Positions 17,914-26,376 of a DNA stretch of 64,000 nt are shown piece by piece. Positions within the stretch are counted from its first letter, which is position 1. Each line of letters starts with the position of its first letter. The notes beneath the pieces were generated by a model. The model was not told the DNA's origin. It saw nothing but the letters and a program-made list of their open reading frames with translations, and searched no databases. The stretch lies in contig CACOCY010000006.1 in the NCBI GenBank assembly GCA_902625725.1, positions 53,046-117,045 of the forward strand, written 5' to 3'. The stretch is from an uncultured SAR116 cluster alpha proteobacterium. Its GTDB lineage: Bacteria; Pseudomonadota; Alphaproteobacteria; Puniceispirillales; Puniceispirillaceae. Both the position numbers and the translations under genes were made by a program.

Positions 17914-19182
17914 CTAACCATGCAATTTCGGGTCAGGGCCTGCGCCGCTTTCGTCAATATGATGCCCTGTTTTAAACCGTTCTAAATTATGATCCTTAAT
18001 TATATCGTTTGGTCGGTCATTAGCTATAAGATCAGCAAAATACCAGCCAGATGCAGGACTTGCTTTAAATCCTCCATAGTTCCAGCCAGCATTTAGGTAT
18101 AAATTATCCAATGGTGTCTTACACATAAAAAACGAGCCATCCATGGACATGTCAACTACTCCAGACCAATGTCGCAATAATTTTACTCGCCCTAGGCATG
18201 GCAAAAGAGATAGTGCAGATTCAGATACATCTTGCACAATGTGTAAATTGCCTTTTTGAGCATAAGATTTATACCAATCTATGTCACCACCGAATACCAA
18301 GCCCCCTTTATCCGATTGTGATATATAAAAATGGGCGCCCCCTACGCCGAATACGATCACGTGATCAAGCAATGGTTTAAGCGGCTCCGTCACAAACGCC
18401 TGTAACTTATGGCTTTCAATAGGTAAGTTTCCTAAATCAGCTAATTGCCATAATCTGGAGGTATTGCCAGCAACGGCCAGAGCAATTTTTCTTGCTGTAA
18501 TCTTACCTCTGCTGGTTCCAATAGAGGCGATTTTTCCAGCTTTACGATTAATAGCGGTAACCTCACATTTTTGGATAATATCAACACCGAGCTTGTCTGC
18601 GGCGCGGGCATATCCCCAGGCAACAGCATCATGCCGCGCTGTTCCTGCTCTTTTCTGAACAAGAGCACCATGGATTGGAAAACGAGCATCATTAGCATAA
18701 TTAAGATGCGGAATTTCCTTCTTTAGTTTTGCGCGAGACCATATTTCAGCATCTGAACCAGTTTGAAGCATTATATTATATCTTCTGGCGGCAGAGTCTA
18801 AGGCACCAGGTGTATGATAAAGTGTTATATGAGAACGCTGGCTGAACATTACGTTATAATTCAATTCGTGGCTCAAATTTTCCCACATTTTTAGAGAGTC
18901 TTCATAAAACTCCCGGTTTCCCTTAAGCATATAATTTGAACGCACGATTGTTGTATTCCGTCCAGCGTTTCCTCCACCAATCCAGCCTTTTTCAACTACA
19001 GCTATATTTTTTAAATTAAAGTTTTTTGCAAGATAATAGGCGGTTGCAAGGCCGTGCAAGCCTCCACCAATGACAACAATATCATAATTCGATTTAGGTT
19101 GTGGATCACGCCACTGTCTAGACCAACCTGATTGGTTGGTAAATCCATTTTTAATTACTTCCCATGCTGAAAATCGTGTCAC
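17914..19182 (-). CDS. soxB: Sarcosine oxidase beta subunit
   Basis: 422-residue FAD/FMN subunit where sarcosine is oxidised. The N-terminal segment (WRDPQPK, then VVIGGGLHGLATAYYLAK with the dinucleotide fold at 36-44) and GGGNAGRNTT are typical. His184 in AGTARHD corresponds to the histidine that carries covalent FMN in the characterised enzyme. It heads the soxBDAG operon. A clean inverted repeat lies 45 bases upstream of its ATG (19228-19251), a likely regulator site. Confidence 0.94.
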   Translation of the reverse strand: MTRFSAWEVIKNGFTNQSGWSRQWRDPQPKSNYDIVVIGGGLHGLATAYYLAKNFNLKNIAVVEKGWIGGGNAGRNTTIVRSNYMLKGNREFYEDSLKMWENLSHELNYNVMFSQRSHITLYHTPGALDSAARRYNIMLQTGSDAEIWSRAKLKKEIPHLNYANDARFPIHGALVQKRAGTARHDAVAWGYARAADKLGVDIIQKCEVTAINRKAGKIASIGTSRGKITARKIALAVAGNTSRLWQLADLGNLPIESHKLQAFVTEPLKPLLDHVIVFGVGGAHFYISQSDKGGLVFGGDIDWYKSYAQKGNLHIVQDVSESALSLLPCLGRVKLLRHWSGVVDMSMDGSFFMCKTPLDNLYLNAGWNYGGFKASPASGWYFADLIANDRPNDIIKDHNLERFKTGHHIDESGAGPDPKLHG

Positions 19183-19227
19183 TTCAAGGCCATCAAGGAG
19201 AGGGGTTAGAGTATTTAAGACATTAAA

Positions 19228-19251
19228 TTTACCTATCGTCTGTTAGGTAAA
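19228..19251. promoter_or_regulatory. Inverted repeat upstream of soxB, candidate operator
   Basis: TTTACCTA (19228-19235) and TAGGTAAA (19244-19251) are perfect 8-base arms with an 8-base spacer. The repeat lies 45 bases upstream of the soxB start in an otherwise unstructured 246-base gap. The arms include C/G pairs and centre spacing fits a dimeric regulator on one DNA face. No regulator gene is in the window, so the protein that binds it would be encoded elsewhere. Confidence 0.5.
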
Positions 19252-19428
19252 CATTGGTATGAATAACTGTCAACGACTTTCAAAAGGATTAGCATTGAAG
19301 ATATCCATAAATATTAAAATTTAATTAGAATAATGAGGATTATCTTTAATAGGTCAATATTTGTATGTATTATTGATGATTATTTTACGATTTTTTTGCC
19401 TGAGCCAAGTATCGATCTTGTTCATTTG

Positions 19429-20859
19429 TTACCAGCTTGCAGAGATATATTGTGTTTCCATGAATTCGTGCATACCCTCATGACCACCTTCACGGCCAAG
19501 ACCGGATTGTTTGCTTCCCCCAAAAGGTGCCGCTGGGTCTGAGACCAAGCCACGATTTAAGCCAACCATACCATAATCGAGGCGTTCACATACACTCATT
19601 CCACGGCTCATATCTTCCGTAAAGACATAAGCGACAAGACCATATTCAGTATTGTTGGCTCGCCTAATTACATCTTCGGTGTCTTCAAATGATTGAATAG
19701 CCGCCACAGGCCCAAAAATCTCATCAGCAACACACTCCGCAGTTTCTGGCACGTTAGTAAGAACAGTGGGTGGGTAGTAAAATCCAGGGCCCTCTATTTC
19801 TGCTCCGCCAAGTTGAATTTTTGCCCCTTTGGCAACAGCATCTTTGACAAAAAAAGCAACTTTATCTTTTGTAGATTGATTGACAAGAGGTCCCACATCC
19901 GTATCTGGTTCCAGGCCATTGCCTGTTTTCAGTGCGGCCATAGCATTAGTAAATTTAGAGACAAATTTATCAAATATTTTAGTATGAACATAAAAGCGAT
20001 TTGCTGCAGTACATGCTTCTCCTAAGTTGCGCATTTTTGCAAGCATCGCACCTTCCACAGCGATATCAATATCAGCATCATCAAATACAATTAACGGAGC
20101 ATTACCTCCAAGTTCCATAGCTGGTTTTAAAACTTGGTCTGCAGCAGAACGCAACAATACACGACCTATTTCTGTAGAGCCGGTAAATGAAACTACCCGC
20201 ACACGAGGGTCGTGTAATAAACGGTCTACTAACAGTCCTGTTTTTTTAGATGGAAGCACATTAACGACACCGTTGGGCACGCCTGCTTCCTCTAATAAGG
20301 GCATCAAAGCTAGCATAGTCAAGGGTGTTTCTGATGCTGGTTTTATGATTACTGGACAGCCGGCTGCCAGTGCGGGAGCAATTTTGCGTGTTCCCATCGC
20401 AGCTGGATAATTCCAAGGTGTCACTAGTACCGCAATACCTGCGGGTTTGTGTTGGACTACAATCCGTGCTCCACTGGCAGGTGCGTGCGTAATTAGGCCA
20501 TCGACACGCACGGCCTCTTCTGAAAACCAGCGAAAAAATTCAGCAGCGTAGGTAGCCTCACCACGAGCATCATTCCCCGCTTTTCCATTTTCTAGAGTAA
20601 TTAGTCTTGCAAAATCATCCAGTCTATCCATCATTAGCTCATAAGCTTTTCGCAAAATTTCTGATCTTGCCCTGGGCGTTCTTGATGCCCAGCCTTGAAA
20701 GGCATTTTGAGCAGCATCTAGGGCTTCGTCTGCATCAGCTACTTCAGCAGATGCAACAGAAGCGAGCACGCTTTCATCAGCAGGGTTAATTATATCAAAT
20801 CTTGCGTTGTCTGCTCCAGATTTGAAAACACCATTTATATATAAATCCGTATATTCCAT
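19429..20859 (-). CDS. NAD(P)-dependent aldehyde dehydrogenase, succinate-semialdehyde dehydrogenase-like
   Basis: 476 residues, full length for the GabD-type ALDH family. Catalytic Cys283 (GEACTAANR), Glu249 (MELGGNAP), Asn150 (TPWNYP) and Lys173 (IIKPASETP) are all present. It oxidises an aldehyde to the acid in the cytoplasm; succinate semialdehyde is the best-known substrate of close relatives, but related short-chain semialdehydes are possible. It starts 11 bases after the reduced E2 gene and is the last gene of the M24-E1-E2 operon, so its aldehyde may be what the thiamine-dependent E1 makes. Confidence 0.88.
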   Translation of the reverse strand: MEYTDLYINGVFKSGADNARFDIINPADESVLASVASAEVADADEALDAAQNAFQGWASRTPRARSEILRKAYELMMDRLDDFARLITLENGKAGNDARGEATYAAEFFRWFSEEAVRVDGLITHAPASGARIVVQHKPAGIAVLVTPWNYPAAMGTRKIAPALAAGCPVIIKPASETPLTMLALMPLLEEAGVPNGVVNVLPSKKTGLLVDRLLHDPRVRVVSFTGSTEIGRVLLRSAADQVLKPAMELGGNAPLIVFDDADIDIAVEGAMLAKMRNLGEACTAANRFYVHTKIFDKFVSKFTNAMAALKTGNGLEPDTDVGPLVNQSTKDKVAFFVKDAVAKGAKIQLGGAEIEGPGFYYPPTVLTNVPETAECVADEIFGPVAAIQSFEDTEDVIRRANNTEYGLVAYVFTEDMSRGMSVCERLDYGMVGLNRGLVSDPAAPFGGSKQSGLGREGGHEGMHEFMETQYISASW

Positions 20860-20870
20860 AAAGTTGTTCC

Positions 20871-21911
20871 TTAAAGTAATTGTTTTAAAGGTGACTTTAT
20901 TCGCGAGCTAACATCACGAAGTAATACTAGTGCATTTTCCTGCGAAATTCTGTTCGGCTGCCAGTCCAAGGAAATCAAAAATTGTTCTGAAAAATTTGAG
21001 ATCGTAAAAATAATATCTGAATTTATTTCCCCAGATAGTTGTATTAAATCTGTAGAAGTCAAATCGCAAACTTCTGCAGTTATTTGTATATCAGCGTCAT
21101 GGGGAGTAATATTTTCTAGCTGATACTTATCAGGATCTTGATAAAAAATACTTTGTAAATCAGACCCAGATTTATAATGAATTCCAATATTTTCTTCATT
21201 AAATAAAAGTCTCAAGCTTGAAGAAATGAAAGATACAAAAACTAATTCTGATGATATCTCCAATTTGGCAGCGGAATTGATTTCTAATAAAAATATCATA
21301 AATGACGATTTGTTAATCAAGCTTGTTGCATTATTGCGTAAAGGCATATTGCTTTGACTAGATAATTGTCGAAGTGCTGGAAGGTCTGCTACTTTAAATG
21401 GTTCTTTATGGCCAGCTTGTCTAAGCTTTATTAAACTTAGTTGTTCTTTGGCTGCGAGAGAGCGCAATTTAGGTGAGGCTAGAATTTTTCCTTCTGTTGT
21501 TGCTGAAGGCTTTATTATTTCCTTATCCGAACTGATAGATGGTGTTGAAGAATCTGAAAAAATTTCTTCTTTGTTTGAGGCAGTTTCAATGTTTGAACCA
21601 ATTTGCTCTTTTTCCTCATTATTCTTAATAGTTTTTGAGCTGATAGGCTGTATCTTTGAAGATTCATCATCTAAGTTTTCAACAATAAGGGCAACTACCT
21701 CACCAACAGGGATATCTGTATTTTCAGCTGCTGATATATTCGCAAGGAAACCATCTTTAGGGGCTTCTACTTCCATTGTGGATTTATCTGTTTCCACCTC
21801 CATTAGTGGTTCACCCTTTTTAACAGCGTCTCCCTCACTTTTTAGCCATGCCACAAGACGTCCTGTTTCCTGTGCCATCCCCAGAGCTGGCATGATGATT
21901 TCATGGGCCAT
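20871..21911 (-). CDS. E2-like lipoyl protein with reduced, catalytically degenerate acyltransferase domain
   Basis: 346 residues, well below the 400 or more usual for E2 of 2-oxoacid or acetoin dehydrogenase. The lipoyl domain is intact with Lys43 in ETDKSTMEVEA, followed by a linker rich in Ser/Glu and a peripheral-subunit-binding domain at about 143-178 (ASPKLRSLAAKE). The remaining 140 residues resemble a shrunken acyltransferase domain, keeping patterns such as IIFTISNF and a final helix. Where E2 has the catalytic DHRxxDG, this protein has DWQPNRI (316-322), losing both His and Asp. It should carry a lipoyl arm and bind E1 but not transfer acyl groups to CoA. The ATG follows the E1 beta stop directly. 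Confidence 0.85.
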   Translation of the reverse strand: MAHEIIMPALGMAQETGRLVAWLKSEGDAVKKGEPLMEVETDKSTMEVEAPKDGFLANISAAENTDIPVGEVVALIVENLDDESSKIQPISSKTIKNNEEKEQIGSNIETASNKEEIFSDSSTPSISSDKEIIKPSATTEGKILASPKLRSLAAKEQLSLIKLRQAGHKEPFKVADLPALRQLSSQSNMPLRNNATSLINKSSFMIFLLEINSAAKLEISSELVFVSFISSSLRLLFNEENIGIHYKSGSDLQSIFYQDPDKYQLENITPHDADIQITAEVCDLTSTDLIQLSGEINSDIIFTISNFSEQFLISLDWQPNRISQENALVLLRDVSSRIKSPLKQLL

Positions 21912-22895
21912 TTAAATTTCCCCTTTAAGAACCATCACAGCTCTGTCATGTATTTGTTGAGCCGTAGGAACAGTCAAATCTTCAAGTACGGGAGAAAAGG
22001 GAACAGGAACATCCATTGCGCCTAGGCGCTGTACTGGAGCATCTAGGTAATAAAATGCCTTTTCAGAAATTCTTGCAGCAATTTCTGCAGTGACTCCAAA
22101 ATTTTGATGACCTTCATCTATTACAATGGCATGCGATGTTTTTTTCACGGAATTAATCAGTGTGTTTTCGTCAAGAGGCGAAATTGTTCTCGGGTCAATT
22201 ACCTCGGCAGAAATATTTTGGTCAGCCAGCGTGTTAGCCGCGATTTCTGCTTGTTGAACCATGGAGGAAGTTGCAATCAGAGTAATATCCGTTCCAGGGT
22301 GCAGAATGTTTGCTTCACCAAAATTTATAAGATATTCTTCTTCAGGTACTTCGGCCTTATCATTATACATCAGTTTGTCTTCGAATATGACAACGGGGTT
22401 ATTATCTCTAATGGCTGTTTTCATTAAGCCTTTTGCCTCATAAGCAGATGATGGCATAGCTACTTTTAGACCCGGTATATGCGCAACAAGCGAATGCAAA
22501 GATTGACTATGCTGAGCAGCAGAACGCCTTGTTGCTCCCATATTTGTGCGTAATACCATTGGAACAGATAACTTACCGCCAGACATATAATGCGTTTTTG
22601 CCGCCTGATTACAGAGCTGGTCCATAATTAGGAATAAAAAATCACCAAACATTATATCAACAATAGGTCTCAATCCTGTGATTGCTGCACCTACCGCTAT
22701 TCCTGTAAAACCTGGCTCAGAGATTGGAGTATCAACTACTCTATCAGTTCCAAACTCCTCAACTAGCCCAGACAAAACCTTAAATGGTGTTCCTGCCTCT
22801 GCAACATCCTCTCCAAGTACAATAATACTATTATCTAGTCGCATTTCTTCTGAGATAGCTTCATTTACAGCAGCACCAAAGGTTATTTCTCTCAT
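21912..22895 (-). CDS. 2-oxoacid/acetoin dehydrogenase E1 component, beta subunit
   Basis: 327 residues of the transketolase-like E1 beta family (pyruvate, branched-chain or acetoin dehydrogenase). Family marks are LGEDVAEAGTPFKV near 27, FGDFLFLIMDQ, RRSAAQHSQSLHS with the active-site His pair, and DPRTISPLDENTL in the C-terminal domain. It completes the thiamine diphosphate site with the alpha subunit 32 bases upstream. Closest in organisation to acetoin dehydrogenase AcoAB, but the substrate cannot be fixed. It is joined head to tail with the degenerate E2 gene. Confidence 0.9.
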   Translation of the reverse strand: MREITFGAAVNEAISEEMRLDNSIIVLGEDVAEAGTPFKVLSGLVEEFGTDRVVDTPISEPGFTGIAVGAAITGLRPIVDIMFGDFLFLIMDQLCNQAAKTHYMSGGKLSVPMVLRTNMGATRRSAAQHSQSLHSLVAHIPGLKVAMPSSAYEAKGLMKTAIRDNNPVVIFEDKLMYNDKAEVPEEEYLINFGEANILHPGTDITLIATSSMVQQAEIAANTLADQNISAEVIDPRTISPLDENTLINSVKKTSHAIVIDEGHQNFGVTAEIAARISEKAFYYLDAPVQRLGAMDVPVPFSPVLEDLTVPTAQQIHDRAVMVLKGEI

Positions 22896-22927
22896 AATTT
22901 ACATCCCAAATTAAAATGTGCTTCGTG

Positions 22928-23908
22928 TTAATTTGCAGCAAAAACGTGCATGTTTACTTCAGATGCTTCTGGCCAAGCAGCATTAAGGGCATAATCGACA
23001 GCTTCTTCTGCATCTTTTTCTATTTCAAGTTCAATGGATTTCAACTCTTCAGAAGTAGAAATTTTTTTATCTATTAATAGCATGCTTAAATTTTTAATAG
23101 GGTCCCTTTCATCACGCCATAACTGTTCCTCTTCTTTGCTCCTATAATACTCCCTATTTATATCTCCAACATGATGACCGTGATAACGATACGTATTAAG
23201 CAGCATAAAAAATGGGCCATCTCCTTTTCTCGCTCGTTCAACGAGCTCTTGTGTTAAATTATTAACAGCTAACACATCTTGACCATCCACTTCGAAGCTC
23301 TCAATTCCAAATCCTTTTGCACGCGCCTTGAGGTCTCCAGCTGCCATTTCCTCTACTTTGGTATATTCGCCATACAGATTATTTTCGCATGCATAGATTA
23401 TCGGAAGCTTCCATAAAGCGGCCATATTCATTGTTTCATAAAGGAGACCTTGGCCTAGCGCTCCATCTCCAAAAAAACAAACAGAAACCTCTTTTTTTCC
23501 TAATCGCTTTGCAGTTAGTGCCGCTCCTGTAGCAATACCAGCTGACCCGCCTACTATGGCATTGGCTCCAAGGTTGCCGTTAGCTTGGTCTGCGATATGC
23601 ATGGAGCCGCCTTTACCACGACAATAACCCTCTTTTTTTCCAAGAAGTTCGCAAAACATTTGTTTAAAATCTGCTCCCTTCGCAACGCAATGACCGTGAC
23701 CCCTATGTGTAGATGTAATCTTATCGTTAGGTGTAAGTGCTTCGCAAATTCCAACTGCTACGGCCTCTTGCCCAACGTACATGTGGGTGAGTCCAGGCAT
23801 TTTTGCAGACAAGTAAAGCTGATTTGCTTGTTCTTCGAAAGCGCGAATTCGAACCATCTGGCGAAACATTTGCAAATAGCTATTTTTGTTATCTTTTTTA
23901 TTCGACAT
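22928..23908 (-). CDS. 2-oxoacid/acetoin dehydrogenase E1 component, alpha subunit
   Basis: 326 residues. The thiamine diphosphate motif starts with GDGALGQG at 147-154 and ends at ENN 175-177. RGHGHCVAKG (69-78) and CRGKGGSMHIAD (96-107) match AcoA/PdhA, and YRYHGHHVGD is in the phosphorylation-loop region. It decarboxylates or cleaves a 2-oxo or acetoin-like compound with the beta subunit, leaving a hydroxyalkyl group on the cofactor. It lies 67 bases after the M24 gene in the same operon. No E3 (dihydrolipoamide dehydrogenase) is encoded nearby. Confidence 0.9.
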   Translation of the reverse strand: MSNKKDNKNSYLQMFRQMVRIRAFEEQANQLYLSAKMPGLTHMYVGQEAVAVGICEALTPNDKITSTHRGHGHCVAKGADFKQMFCELLGKKEGYCRGKGGSMHIADQANGNLGANAIVGGSAGIATGAALTAKRLGKKEVSVCFFGDGALGQGLLYETMNMAALWKLPIIYACENNLYGEYTKVEEMAAGDLKARAKGFGIESFEVDGQDVLAVNNLTQELVERARKGDGPFFMLLNTYRYHGHHVGDINREYYRSKEEEQLWRDERDPIKNLSMLLIDKKISTSEELKSIELEIEKDAEEAVDYALNAAWPEASEVNMHVFAAN

Positions 23909-23975
23909 TATTCTTCTCTCATAAATATATTCAAATCAGTTATGAAACACCTATTTATTTGAGTGTATTTTTACC

Positions 23976-25274
23976 TTAATATCTGTTGGCGATTGGAAGG
24001 TCTTCGGCTGGGAATAAGCTTATGACCTGACAACCTTTATCCGTAACAACTACTTCCTCTTCTATCCTAGCAGCTGAGATCCCATCAGTTGCGGGACAAT
24101 ATGTCTCTAGCGCAAACACCATTCCAGTTTTGATTTCCATTGGATTTTCTAAACTAACCGCTCTTGAAATTATTGGTCTTTCATGAAGGGCAAGTCCAAG
24201 TCCGTGACCAAATTGTAACCCAAATGCAGCGAGTTCACTTGGAAAACCGTACTCCTCCGCTTTAGGCCAGACAGAAGCCACCTTATCCGTTCCAACTCCT
24301 GGTTTAATTTCAGCAATGGCTGCATTAAGCCAGTCTCGTGCTTTGATATAAGCATCATTTTGGACTGATGTAGCACGACCAATATTAAACGTCCGATAAT
24401 AGCACGTGCGATATCCCTGATAAGACTGTAAAATATCAAAAAATGCCTGATCCCCAGGACGAAAATATCTATCTGTAAAATTATGGGGGTGCGGGCTACA
24501 TCTCTCACCAGCAATTGCATTAATAGCCTCAACATCATCAGAGCCCATCTCATAGAGCATTTTATTTGCAAGAGCTACAATGTCGTTCTCTCGAACACCA
24601 GGCTTTAATTCCTCCCATATCATATGGTAAACACCATCAACCATGCTGGCTGCTTGGTTTAGCAGATGGATTTCATCAATGTTTTTTATCTCTCTTGCTT
24701 CTAGCATGATTTGTTGTCCATCCACCACATTTAAGCCAGCTTCCTGAAGTGCAAAGAACATTGCGGTTTCTGCGTAATCAACTCCAACTGGCATATCAGC
24801 TACGCCAGCTTTTTTTATAAGTGAGGCTATCTCTTCAGCATAATATTTCATCAATCCAAATGATGGTGGAATTGTGCCTCTCATGCCAACAACACCAGGA
24901 AGGCAATGCTCTGGGTCAAGCCAATCGCAATTTAGTTTATGATGCACAGCAGCTGATCCAAAATCCCAAACATACGGCTCATCATCGCCAGCTAGCAAAG
25001 CAAAACGACACATTTTGTCTCGTTCCCATTCACCAATTTTTGTTCCTGTGATATAACGAATGTTATTAACATCAAACGTTAGAATGGAGCCACAATTAGA
25101 GTTTTTGAGGGCATTTTTGGCTCTACTAAGCCGGTATCTTCTCAGGCGGTCGTGATCAACACGTCTTTCAAAATCGACAGCTGTGTGACCAAGTGCGGGT
25201 ATTGGTCTATCCCAATCCCAATTTTGATTAGCGTCGCCTGGCTGAAGAATACGTGGACTTAAAGCATTTGTCAT
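23976..25274 (-). CDS. M24 (pita-bread) family protein with an Asp-to-Cys metal-site change, distantly DddP-like
   Basis: 432 residues: an N-terminal creatinase-type domain (to about 190) and a C-terminal M24 catalytic domain. Four metal ligands are in place: Asp280, His357 (FGHGLGL), Glu390 (ALETY) and Glu405 (RIEEE). The second Asp, always 11 residues after the first, is Cys291 in YRTCYYRTF. Length and layout resemble DMSP lyase DddP and Xaa-Pro peptidases, but DddP keeps the Asp, so I do not name it DddP. It may be a hydrolase or lyase with a changed metal centre. It heads the E1-E2-ALDH operon and may supply that complex's substrate. Confidence 0.82.
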   Translation of the reverse strand: MTNALSPRILQPGDANQNWDWDRPIPALGHTAVDFERRVDHDRLRRYRLSRAKNALKNSNCGSILTFDVNNIRYITGTKIGEWERDKMCRFALLAGDDEPYVWDFGSAAVHHKLNCDWLDPEHCLPGVVGMRGTIPPSFGLMKYYAEEIASLIKKAGVADMPVGVDYAETAMFFALQEAGLNVVDGQQIMLEAREIKNIDEIHLLNQAASMVDGVYHMIWEELKPGVRENDIVALANKMLYEMGSDDVEAINAIAGERCSPHPHNFTDRYFRPGDQAFFDILQSYQGYRTCYYRTFNIGRATSVQNDAYIKARDWLNAAIAEIKPGVGTDKVASVWPKAEEYGFPSELAAFGLQFGHGLGLALHERPIISRAVSLENPMEIKTGMVFALETYCPATDGISAARIEEEVVVTDKGCQVISLFPAEDLPIANRY

Positions 25275-25761
25275 TTTACTATTCCGTTCTACATCGACTA
25301 AATTTTATAGTAGTTAATTAATTTTATTATATAAAACCTTATCTAAAATCCTAGCTTAAGCAATAAAAAATTGATCACGTTGGTTGACCATTAACAAATT
25401 CTGAAATGACCGAAAATTCAATAATACCTCCAGTATTTAAAAATTTGTTCACCTCATTGTGAGTGAATTATCTTTTTATTTTTTTAAATAAATTCAAATA
25501 TATCGTCAGTGCTCTCTTTTTTAAAATGATAAAAATTTGAAAAACTCAGTCTCTTTATTTTTAGGGAATTGACAATAACATAATTAATTTGCAACCCTAT
25601 GATTCAGATACATTTTTTTTAATATTATCAAGGAAAATAATCTCAGAATAAGTTTTCTTAAAAATACTTAACACCTTATTCTTATCAAAATAGCAGAAGT
25701 TTCATACGATATCTTGTTTCGTATGGCTGTTGGAAAAAGACTCAAGCTAAAAGGAAAGTTA
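25275..25761. other. Gene-free AT-rich divergent region
   Basis: The only stretch over 300 bases without a gene. It separates the minus-strand M24/E1 operon from the plus-strand OsmC gene and must hold the promoters of both. It is very AT-rich with long T and A runs. I find a quasi-palindrome at 25448-25467 but no tRNA, repeat array, riboswitch fold or ORF that I can support. A TTGACA at 25569-25574 has no matching -10 box at 16-18 bases. Confidence 0.6.
25448..25467. promoter_or_regulatory. Quasi-palindrome in the divergent region
   Basis: TTCA-C-CTCA, a TTG centre, then TGAGTGAA: eight pairing positions with one bulged C. It stands out as the most GC-containing symmetric element in a bland AT-rich region and could be a regulator site for the M24/E1 operon or OsmC. 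Weak support. Confidence 0.3.
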
Positions 25762-26241
25762 ATGGTTACTAGTGTAATAGAGCAGAATATGAGTGAACCC
25801 ATAATTAGAACAAAAATGGTCACAGCAGAAAATTTTGCAACTCAAAAGACTATTACTGATTGTGGAGAATTTGGTACAATCGTGTTTGATGAGCCGGTGC
25901 CGCATGGTGGTACGGGAGAAGGGCCATCACCATTACAGGGTATTTTATGCGCCCTTTGTGCATGCGAGTCTGTGACTTTTAATCGCACTGCTACAGAGAT
26001 GGGCTTTGAGTATGAAAAGCTGTCCTTTTCCGCTGAATATAAAATCGACATTAGAGGTAGGCTTGGTATGCGTGGTGTCACGCAGCATTTCAAAATTGTT
26101 CGTTTAGAAATTCATGTAAAGACGAATGAAACTGCAGAACGATTAGAGGAAATAGTCACTGAGACAGAGCTTCGATGTCCCGTTTATAACCTTATTCAAA
26201 ATGCTGGTGTTGACATATCTTGCCACTGGGTGAGGGTGTAG
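25762..26241 (+). CDS. OsmC/Ohr-family protein
   Basis: 159 residues of the OsmC superfamily: GGTGEGPSPLQGILCALCACESVTF holds the first conserved Cys region and CPVYNLIQNAGVDI the second (Cys of CPV). Characterised relatives are thiol-dependent peroxidases that reduce organic hydroperoxides, but many OsmC-like proteins have unknown substrates. ATG 25762 is preferred: AAAGGAAAG lies just upstream, while the longer frame from TTG 25714 has no ribosome-binding site. It is followed 135 bases later by the dehydrogenase at 26377 and may share a promoter with it. Confidence 0.88.
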   Translation: MVTSVIEQNMSEPIIRTKMVTAENFATQKTITDCGEFGTIVFDEPVPHGGTGEGPSPLQGILCALCACESVTFNRTATEMGFEYEKLSFSAEYKIDIRGRLGMRGVTQHFKIVRLEIHVKTNETAERLEEIVTETELRCPVYNLIQNAGVDISCHWVRV

Positions 26242-26376
26242 TAATTCAAAATAAGTTTTATTCATTTTTTTAGGGTGCTATTGAGAAAACATATTTAAAT
26301 ATGACGCATAACAGAGATATTTACGTTTTAATTTCACTAAATTTTTATAAAATTATTGACTGAAAGGAAATTTGAG

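Noticed and set aside
23976..25274. Naming the M24 gene dddP (DMSP lyase)
   Set aside because: Length and fold fit, but the second metal Asp is Cys and sequence around it differs from the DddP I recall. A name would overstate the evidence.
25569..25574. TTGACA as a -35 promoter box
   Set aside because: The nearest good -10 (TATGAT at 25598) is 23 bases away, too far.
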